Below the pieces are notes generated by a model. That model did not search any database. It saw only the letters and a program-made list of their open reading frames with translations, and had not been told where the DNA came from. A program made the translations under genes and the position numbers. DNA of 12,895 bases. Source: CAZHRJ01 sp964534765. Lineage in GTDB: Bacteria > Lindowbacteria > 2-12-FULL-62-27. The stretch spans positions 1 through 12,895 of the forward strand of contig CAZHRJ010000091.1 of the NCBI GenBank assembly GCA_964534765.1. Direction: 5' to 3'. Below are positions 7,309 to 12,373 of the stretch, in pieces (the first letter of the stretch is position 1; each line of letters opens with the position of its first letter).

Positions 7309-8744
7309 GGCCGGGCGTCGATGACCGGCCAGAAAATGCCGGCGACGGCCGCGAAGATCACGAACGCGGCCAAAAATACCCAGCCCGCGGGACGAAGCAG
7401 ATCGGAGGGCCGCAGATATCCGGTGGAATAGGCCAGCGCCGCGTTCGGGCCGCCGGCGGGCAACAGCAAATGCAGTCCCGCAGCGGATCCGACGGCGAAT
7501 GCGCAGGATGTGGGGGCGATGCCGGCGGCGGGCGCGATGCTGAGAGCCACCGGCAGGAAAATGGCGACGGTGGCGGATGCGCTCATGGTTTCGGTGAAGA
7601 TCTTGACGATGATGAACAGCATCGTCAGAAAGAAAAGGACCCCGGGCGGAATATGGGGGCTGATGAGGTCCGTCATTTTCGCCGCCGCACCCGACTGAAC
7701 CAGCGCCACGCCCAGCGTCACGGCGCCGCCGTACATCAGAATCACGCCCCAGTTCACATATCCCTCCACTTCCTCCCAATTAAATATCCGAAACACAAAG
7801 AACGCAACAATGGAACTCAACGCGACCACGGCCATTCCGTGCCGGCGGCCCAGCGTGATCCAGGCGAGGATCGTGAGCGCCAGCACGGCCGCTGTGAACC
7901 GCTCCGCCGCGCGCATCCGGCCGATCTGGATGAGCCGGTTGTGCAAAAACGGCCGGAGGGTTTCAAGCGAGATGTCGGGGAGGTCGAAGTGCCGGTGAAG
8001 GATGAGGAGGGCGGAGGCGATCAGGGCGATCGAAATCGGCATGACGTGGAGGCTCCATCCGATAAATCCCACGATCTTGCCGGTCACCTGCTCCAAAATC
8101 GCCAGTGTCAGAATGGTCCGGGCGCCGCCCAGAACGGTGGCGATGCTGCCGATCGACGTTCCCCACCACAGCGCCGTGACCACCGCCTTCGGAATCGACC
8201 GGTCGATCCGCTCCAGTTTCAACTCGCGGATGATTTCCAGTACGATCGGCAGAACCACCGCCGCCACGCCGTTGCCCAGCATGAGAAAGGATGCGAACGC
8301 GCAGAACAAAAACACCACCGTCACCAGCCGGCGCGGAGTGTCCGCGAAGGCTCTCAGGAGCAGCAGCGCGATGCGCCGGGCCAGGCCGCTGATGTAAATG
8401 GCCGCGGAAAGAATTAGCGCGCCGAGAACGAAAAAAACCGATTCGCTGCCGAAGAGCGCGAACGCCTCCTTGGAGGTGATGACGCCCGACATCGGCAAGA
8501 GGACGATGGCGAAAATCGAGGCGATGGGCACGGGGATGAGTTCCGTGGCCCAGAGGAACACGATGAACAGGAAAATTGCCATCGCCCGGAATCCCTGCCG
8601 GGTCCAGCCGTCAGGAGGAACATGGCGGATCGTGTACACGAGGATCGAAAACATCAGCAGAAATAATCCTGTCCGCCACACTTTGGACAACAGGATCAGC
8701 CAGAGCGGCCGGGGATCGATCCGGATTTCCTCAAACGGTCTCAT
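7305..8744 (-). CDS. SLC13/DASS-type anion permease with altered sodium motifs
   Basis: 479 aa, highly hydrophobic, with about eleven or twelve membrane segments arranged as two repeats. Family signs: FLWATELIPVPIASIFAIVLLP near residues 63-84, FGSESVFFVLGALIL near 98-112, and the late HLLLPAGGPNAALAYSTGY near 425-443, which aligns with the DASS signature '.FMLPV.TPPNA...GSGY'. DASS proteins carry sulfate, phosphate or dicarboxylates, usually with Na+. Here the sodium-binding SNT motifs read GNG (157-159) and SAS (388-390), the first-repeat TPPN reads GGART, and the last reads GGPN. Ion coupling or substrate may therefore differ. The start overlaps the preceding gene by 14 nt, and a Usp-like gene follows by ATGA overlap. 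A sulfate or sulfur-oxyanion substrate would fit the sulfur-carrier genes nearby, but nothing in the sequence proves it. Confidence 0.85.
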   Translation of the reverse strand: MRPFEEIRIDPRPLWLILLSKVWRTGLFLLMFSILVYTIRHVPPDGWTRQGFRAMAIFLFIVFLWATELIPVPIASIFAIVLLPMSGVITSKEAFALFGSESVFFVLGALILSAAIYISGLARRIALLLLRAFADTPRRLVTVVFLFCAFASFLMLGNGVAAVVLPIVLEIIRELKLERIDRSIPKAVVTALWWGTSIGSIATVLGGARTILTLAILEQVTGKIVGFIGWSLHVMPISIALIASALLILHRHFDLPDISLETLRPFLHNRLIQIGRMRAAERFTAAVLALTILAWITLGRRHGMAVVALSSIVAFFVFRIFNWEEVEGYVNWGVILMYGGAVTLGVALVQSGAAAKMTDLISPHIPPGVLFFLTMLFIIVKIFTETMSASATVAIFLPVALSIAPAAGIAPTSCAFAVGSAAGLHLLLPAGGPNAALAYSTGYLRPSDLLRPAGWVFLAAFVIFAAVAGIFWPVIDARP

Positions 8745-9957
8745 CCGGGGCCGGCCCTCCTTCCGTGACTTTGAACGACCGCCGCAGCGCCCATGCGCTG
8801 GCCAGACCCCGGCGGGATGCCCGGGTCACCAGAAGGCGGTCGATCCAGTCCGATCCGTTCTGGTGCTTGTCAATTTCGAGACTGTCGTTTGGCGTGAAGG
8901 AATCGGAGATCAGATGGAGATGCGAATGAATCCAGCGCGAATAGAGGTTGCGGTCAAGGTCAACATGGAGACTCTGCAGAAAATCGTAGATGGCGTCGAG
9001 CACGACCGTCGACAGCCGGTCCCGGCCGGCGGGGATCAGGCCCAGCACGGGCACCGTGCCGATCGAAAGAAGGCGCTGGGCCGAGCGTTCCGTTTCCTCG
9101 ATCGGTTCCCATCCGAGGAGGAGTTTCGAGAGGACGGCGCCGCGTGGGAAAATGCCGACGAGGTGGGCGAGCGTTTCGAGAATATCCTCCGCTGAAAACC
9201 TCCCCCTGAGAGGCAGTTGGCGGGAAGCCAGTTTTTCATCGACGACCAGCAGATCGCAAAAAATGACGTCCACGCCGCGGGCATAGAGCAGCGGCAGCAA
9301 CTGAAAATCCCTGGGCGGAGGGATCGAGAGGCTGACGATGCTCTTGAAATTGCTTTTTACCATCTCCAGATAGGGCAGCAGACGGTTCACCGCCGGCCGG
9401 TCAAATCCCTCCGGCAATTGAACCGAGATTTTGACAACCTCGACAAGCTGTTCGTCAAATGCCGCACGGATCACCTCGTGGACTTCCCGAAGATCGTGAA
9501 AGACTATGTCCGGCACGCGACTCGCGCCCGGCGCAGCGCCCGGCGCTGCGGTCTGGGCAATCTGACCTGGCAGGGCGCCGAGAGGGAGAAAAAAATAACC
9601 GCCGCAGATCTGGCCGATATCGGAAAAAGGTTTTCCAAAAGTGGTGCGGCGCTGATGAAAGTCCGATGTCAATATACTGCGCGTCTCCACCGACAGGCCC
9701 CGGCCGGTCAAGCCCGTCACGCCGGGCCTAAGAAGCCGGAGCTGATACGGGGACGCGGCTTCCAAGGGGGCATTGACGCGGGTGCCGTCGGGGAACGTCA
9801 GGTCCACCCGGCGGTCCGCCATCGGCAGACCCTCCGTGGGCAATGCCAGAATTTTTTCCGAAATCCGGTCATCCTGAACCGCGACGCCGTACAGCAGCAA
9901 ATCCAATTTCAACCGCCGGTAACTCGGCGTCTGCCCATGGGCCTTCGTGTCCGTCAT
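8731..9957 (-). CDS. Radical-SAM-like TIM-barrel protein lacking the Fe-S cysteine motif
   Basis: 408 aa from the ATG at 9957. A longer open frame to 10209 only shadows the MoaD-NIL gene. The layout resembles radical SAM proteins of the MSMEG_0568/biotin-synthase-related kind: an N-terminal TFPDGTRVNAPLEAASPYQL segment (55-73), then FHDLREVHEVIRAA (153-166), VVKISVQLPEG (174-184), VSLSIPPPRDFQLLPLLYARGVDVIFCDLLVVDE (208-241), and KLLLGWEPIEETERSAQRLLSIGTVPVL (278-305), which matches the 'GLEP..ET...L...G..PVL' strand of those barrels. Where CxxxCxxC is expected, the sequence is GQIAQTAAPGAAPGASR (131-147). Only two cysteines exist (118, 234), so a [4Fe-4S] cluster of the usual type cannot form. 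The C-terminal NLYSRWIHSHLHLISDS is unusually His-rich. It overlaps the permease gene by 14 nt. Homology is inferred from pattern only; the function is unknown. Confidence 0.65.
   Translation of the reverse strand: MTDTKAHGQTPSYRRLKLDLLLYGVAVQDDRISEKILALPTEGLPMADRRVDLTFPDGTRVNAPLEAASPYQLRLLRPGVTGLTGRGLSVETRSILTSDFHQRRTTFGKPFSDIGQICGGYFFLPLGALPGQIAQTAAPGAAPGASRVPDIVFHDLREVHEVIRAAFDEQLVEVVKISVQLPEGFDRPAVNRLLPYLEMVKSNFKSIVSLSIPPPRDFQLLPLLYARGVDVIFCDLLVVDEKLASRQLPLRGRFSAEDILETLAHLVGIFPRGAVLSKLLLGWEPIEETERSAQRLLSIGTVPVLGLIPAGRDRLSTVVLDAIYDFLQSLHVDLDRNLYSRWIHSHLHLISDSFTPNDSLEIDKHQNGSDWIDRLLVTRASRRGLASAWALRRSFKVTEGGPAPDETV
9524..9547. repeat. 12-bp perfect-but-one tandem duplication inside the radical-SAM-like gene
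   Basis: GCGCCCGGCGCA (9524-9535) is followed directly by GCGCCCGGCGCT (9536-9547). In the minus-strand gene this encodes two AAPG units (residues 137-144). Each unit is itself a near-palindrome (GCGCC-C-GGCGC). It sits exactly where the cysteine motif of a radical SAM enzyme is expected. Confidence 0.8.
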
Positions 9958-9966
9958 GCTGCGAAA

Positions 9967-9993
9967 GTTATATAAGCCGGCGGTAATAGACAA
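9967..9993 (-). promoter_or_regulatory. Candidate promoter of the ten-gene operon, near-leaderless
   Basis: On the minus strand, TTGTCT (9993-9988), a 15-bp spacer and TATAAC (9972-9967) precede the ATG at 9957. The region is strikingly AT-rich for this genome (TTATATAAC). A start site 6-8 bp beyond the -10 box would fall within about 3 nt of the ATG. No Shine-Dalgarno sequence is visible before that ATG, which fits a near-leaderless transcript. The 15-bp spacer is at the short end for sigma-70 promoters. Confidence 0.45.
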
Positions 9994-10027
9994 GTAGAGA
10001 GGAGAGAAAGATGACGAAAGACCCATT

Positions 10028-10043
10028 GGGCCGGAGGCGGCCC
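10028..10043 (-). terminator. GC hairpin after the thrC/moaD-NIL unit (possible terminator)
   Basis: A perfect 6-bp stem, GGGCCG-CCTC-CGGCCC on the minus strand, lies 9-24 bp after the MoaD-NIL stop. No uninterrupted T-run follows, only the pyrimidine-rich TCTTTCGTCATCTTTCTC. It could act as a weak terminator or an mRNA 3' stabiliser between the two transcription units. The position favours this; the missing U-tract argues against efficient intrinsic termination. Confidence 0.4.
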
Positions 10044-10051
10044 GCCGGGTG

Positions 10052-10573
10052 TCAGCCTTCGATGACGTTGATCTCGATCGGTTCGACGCTGACACCCATT
10101 TCCTGGAGATACCGCGTGGCGGAATCGACCGCGGCCGGCTCGCCCTCGATCTCAACCGCCACGATGCCGATCTCGTCCGATACGCTGGCCTGCCGGATGT
10201 TCGGCACAACGTCGTATTTCTTGACCAGCTGATAGATCAGCGGTTCCTTGATGAGCTTCTGCGGCACGTTGAGATAGTATTTTTTCTTCACCCGGCCGCC
10301 GCCCGCCACGGCCGGGACAATGGAGATCACATCGCCGTCCTTGAATCTTGTGTTCGGACCCTCCATGAACCGGACATCCTCGTCATTGACGAACACGTTG
10401 ATGAACCGCCGCACGTCCCCCTTCTCATCACAGAGCCGCTCCTTGATCCCGGGATACTGCTTCTCCAGCCGGTCGATCATGTCCCGGATGGTTTCGGCGT
10501 CGACCCTGACCTCCTCGGCATCGCCGGTGAGTTTTCGCAGTGGAGTCGGAATGCGGATGGTGACGCCGGGCAT
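10052..10573 (-). CDS. MoaD/ThiS-like sulfur carrier fused to a NIL domain
   Basis: 173 aa in two domains. Residues 1-93 form a ubiquitin-like MoaD/ThiS domain: VTIRIPTPLRKLTG, a helix TIRDMIDRLEKQYPGIKERL, RRFINVFVNDEDVRF, then FKDGDVISIVPAVAGGG. This is the classical ending at which the carrier's Gly-Gly is adenylated and turned into a thiocarboxylate. The chain does not stop there: residues 98-171 (KYYLNVPQKLIKEPLIYQL... VEIEGEPAAVDSATRYLQEMGVSVEPI) match the NIL domain, an ACT-like fold found on methionine ABC ATPases and on ferredoxin-like proteins linked to homocysteine synthesis. The ATG lies 3 bp after the stop of the threonine-synthase-like gene, so they are co-translated. To work as a sulfur carrier it would need cleavage after the glycines, or the domain may have turned into a sensor or scaffold. 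The domain calls are strong; the role is inferred. Confidence 0.88.
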   Translation of the reverse strand: MPGVTIRIPTPLRKLTGDAEEVRVDAETIRDMIDRLEKQYPGIKERLCDEKGDVRRFINVFVNDEDVRFMEGPNTRFKDGDVISIVPAVAGGGRVKKKYYLNVPQKLIKEPLIYQLVKKYDVVPNIRQASVSDEIGIVAVEIEGEPAAVDSATRYLQEMGVSVEPIEINVIEG

Positions 10574-10576
10574 TCG

Positions 10577-11824
10577 TCAGGCCGCCCTGGATTGGGAATC
10601 GAAATAGGTGTCGAAGGCGTCGAGTTTCGCCGGGAGGACAGGAAACTCCATCACTTGCCGGCTGACCGCCTCCTGGGTCTTCAGGCCGTTGCCGGTGATG
10701 CAGGCCACGACCGTCGCGTCCGGGTCGATCCGTTTTTCCGCCACGAGCCGGCAGAGCGCCCCGACGGTGACACCGCCCGCGGTTTCGGTGAAGATGCCCT
10801 CCGTCGAAGCCAGAAGCTTGATCCCCGACACGATCTCGTCGTCCGTCGGATCCTCGGCCCAGCCGCCGCTCTGGCGGATCTGCCGGATCGCGTAGAAACC
10901 GTCCGCCGGATTGCCGATCGCAAGCGACTTGGCGATCGTGCTTGGATTCTTGACCGGCTTGAAAAAATCGCTGCGGTTCTTCACGCCGGCGACAATGGGG
11001 GCGCAGCCCGCGCCCTGAGCGCCGTGAAACCGGGTTCCGACCGGGCCGCGAATAAGACCCAGGCGGATGAACTCCTCGAAGGATTTGGCGATTTTGGTGA
11101 TGAGGGATCCGCCTGCCATCGGGACGACAATTTCGTCCGGGAGACGCCAGCCAAGCTGTTCGACGATCTCGTAGCCAAGCGTTTTGGATCCTTCGGCGTA
11201 ATAGGGACGGATATTGATATTGACGAACGCCCAGCCGTATTTGCCGGCGATTTCGGAACAGAGGCGGTTGACGTCGTCGTAATGGCCGCTGATCCCGATC
11301 AGCCGCGCGCCGTAAATCTGCGTGCCGATGATCTTGCCCTGCTCCAGATCGGCCGGCATGAAGACATAGGCGTCGAGTCCCGCCTGGGCGGCGTTGGCGG
11401 CGACGGAATTGGCGAGGTTGCCGGTGGAGGCGCAGGCGACTGTTTTGAAACCGAATTCCCGCGCTTTGGACAGAGCCACGCCGACGACACGGTCTTTGAA
11501 GGAAAGCGTGGGATGATTGACGGCGTCGTTTTTGATGTAGAGATTCTTAAGGCCAAGCGTTTTTCCGAGACGGTCGGCCCGGAAGAGCGGCGTATAGCCG
11601 ACGTGGAGACCGACCGTCGGATCGCCGTCGATCGGGAGAAGTTCCCGGTATCGCCACATGGTCGGCGGACGGGATGCGATGATTTCGCGGGAAAGGCGTT
11701 TTTTGATTTCGTCATAATCGTAAACAATCTCGAGCGGGCCGAAACAGTATTCACACACATGCACCGGTGCGTTTGGATATCTGCGGCCGCACTCGCGACA
11801 TTTGAGCCCCGTGTTGATGGTCAT
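10577..11824 (-). CDS. thrC: Threonine-synthase-like PLP enzyme with N-terminal zinc ribbon
   Basis: 415 aa. An N-terminal zinc ribbon uses Cys9/Cys12 (CRECG) and Cys24/Cys27 (CEYCFGPLE). The fold-type II PLP domain follows: VGYTPLFRADRLG (75-87), the Schiff-base lysine Lys110 in NHPTLSFKDRVV, ASTGNLANSVAANAA, the glycine loop PMAGGSLI, and TAGGVTVGAL with ACITGNGLKT near the C-terminus. These are the marks of threonine synthase, which turns O-phosphohomoserine into threonine. Co-translation with a MoaD-like carrier suggests a second possibility: beta- or gamma-replacement with a protein thiocarboxylate to give cysteine or homocysteine, as CysM and MetY do in carrier-dependent pathways. The sequence cannot separate these. 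It begins at ATG 11824 behind a consensus promoter, with AAGGAGG only 1 nt before the ATG. The zinc ribbon and active-site motifs are complete. Confidence 0.88.
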   Translation of the reverse strand: MTINTGLKCRECGRRYPNAPVHVCEYCFGPLEIVYDYDEIKKRLSREIIASRPPTMWRYRELLPIDGDPTVGLHVGYTPLFRADRLGKTLGLKNLYIKNDAVNHPTLSFKDRVVGVALSKAREFGFKTVACASTGNLANSVAANAAQAGLDAYVFMPADLEQGKIIGTQIYGARLIGISGHYDDVNRLCSEIAGKYGWAFVNINIRPYYAEGSKTLGYEIVEQLGWRLPDEIVVPMAGGSLITKIAKSFEEFIRLGLIRGPVGTRFHGAQGAGCAPIVAGVKNRSDFFKPVKNPSTIAKSLAIGNPADGFYAIRQIRQSGGWAEDPTDDEIVSGIKLLASTEGIFTETAGGVTVGALCRLVAEKRIDPDATVVACITGNGLKTQEAVSRQVMEFPVLPAKLDAFDTYFDSQSRAA

Positions 11825-11825
11825 C

Positions 11826-11832
11826 CCTCCTT
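11826..11832 (-). promoter_or_regulatory. Strong Shine-Dalgarno unusually close to the thrC start
   Basis: AAGGAGG is followed by one G and then the ATG at 11824. Usual spacing is 5-9 nt. The next in-frame codons are ACC ATC AAC ACG GGG, with no alternative ATG/GTG/TTG before the first zinc-ribbon cysteine. Either initiation is deliberately poor or an unusual codon such as ATC at 11818 is used. Confidence 0.55.
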
Positions 11833-11855
11833 ATCGAATCCTTGTCAGCAACTGG

Positions 11856-11885
11856 ATTATAGTCACCTGTGAAACGCCCTGTCAA
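11856..11885 (-). promoter_or_regulatory. Consensus sigma-70 promoter of the thrC / moaD-NIL unit
   Basis: On the minus strand, TTGACA (11885-11880) and TATAAT (11861-11856) are separated by 18 bp, both hexamers at full consensus. It sits in the 74-bp gap between the CBS gene stop and the thrC start, pointing at thrC. The expected start site is near 11849, giving a leader of about 25 nt that contains AAGGAGG. Strong vegetative transcription of the two-gene unit is expected. Confidence 0.85.
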
Positions 11886-11898
11886 TGAATGGCCGGGA

Positions 11899-12342
11899 TC
11901 AGGGTAAAAAGTCGTCCAGAATGCGAAGCATGTCCGTGACCGTGACAATGCCCACGAGTGACCGGCCGCGCTCGATAATGGGAATACATCCGATTTTTCG
12001 TTTCAACATCAGCGCCACTGCCTCCTTGACCGTCGCGGTCGGCGGGAGCGTGTACACGAACGTCTTCATCAGGCCTTTCAGATGGACTTCCATCGTCGCC
12101 CGGTCTTTTTTTTCCTCGGCTCGCGTGCCGATGAAGACGCTGGTCACATGAAGGAGATCCCGGTGCGTGACAATGCTGACCAGATCAAGCCCCCCATCCC
12201 GGCCGGGCCGGACAATCGGCAGATGATGGATCTGGTTTTTTTCCATCAGCCTGAGCGCATCCCCGACAGTGGTTTCCTCATTACCGGTAACCACAGTCAT
12301 GCTCATAATCACCTGGAGCTGAATCTGCATGGATTGTTTCAT
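11899..12342 (-). CDS. Tandem CBS-domain protein
   Basis: 147 aa from the ATG at 12342; ATGs at 12360 and 12330 are also in frame. Two CBS domains fill the protein. The first is about residues 10-70 (VIMSMTVVTGNEETTVGDALRLMEKNQIHHLPIV, then VSIVTHRDLL). The second is about 90-145 (LMKTFVYTLPPTATVKEAVALMLKRKIGCIPII, then LVGIVTVTDML). The 'T.RDLL' and 'TVTDML' ends are typical of adenosine-nucleotide-binding CBS pairs, which act as energy or SAM sensors, alone or for partner enzymes. No other domain is attached, so the partner is unknown. The downstream threonine-synthase-like unit has its own promoter, so functional linkage is not implied. I chose the 12342 start because a TATACT box lies 8 nt before it, which would give a leaderless mRNA; no Shine-Dalgarno is seen at any of the three starts. 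Confidence 0.87.
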   Translation of the reverse strand: MKQSMQIQLQVIMSMTVVTGNEETTVGDALRLMEKNQIHHLPIVRPGRDGGLDLVSIVTHRDLLHVTSVFIGTRAEEKKDRATMEVHLKGLMKTFVYTLPPTATVKEAVALMLKRKIGCIPIIERGRSLVGIVTVTDMLRILDDFLP

Positions 12343-12350
12343 CGGAGTAA

Positions 12351-12358
12351 AGTATACC
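12351..12358. promoter_or_regulatory. Shared palindromic -10 element between divergent genes
   Basis: GTATAC (12352-12357) gives TATACT reading toward the CBS gene and TATACC reading toward the MBL-fold gene. Only 31 bp separate the two chosen start codons, so both promoters must lie in or across this gap. The -35 matches are weak on both sides (TTTCAT at 17 bp for the minus strand). Confidence 0.4.
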
Positions 12359-12373
12359 ATGCGGGAGGTGGGC

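Noticed and set aside
7309..7779. Extension of the Usp-like protein upstream to 7779 (316 aa)
   Set aside because: The added stretch is an Arg/Gly-rich shadow of the permease gene; the ATGA overlap at 7308 gives a normal Usp length.
7269..8417. Plus-strand open frame of 382 codons, His/Arg/Asp-rich
   Set aside because: It is the complement of a hydrophobic permease: Leu/Ile/Val and Ala codons read backward give charged residues.
10001..10232. Plus-strand ATG at 10011 preceded by GAGGAGAGAAAG, a good-looking ribosome binding site, opening a 73-codon frame
   Set aside because: The frame runs into the 3' end of moaD-NIL antisense, has no motif, and the purine-rich stretch belongs to the intergenic region. 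A tiny antisense peptide cannot be excluded but is unsupported.
10049..11872. Plus-strand open frame of 607 codons across thrC and moaD-NIL
   Set aside because: It lies antisense to two well-recognised genes with complete motifs. Long antisense frames are expected from GC-rich codon bias, and the predicted protein is Asp/Arg-rich with no recognisable domain.
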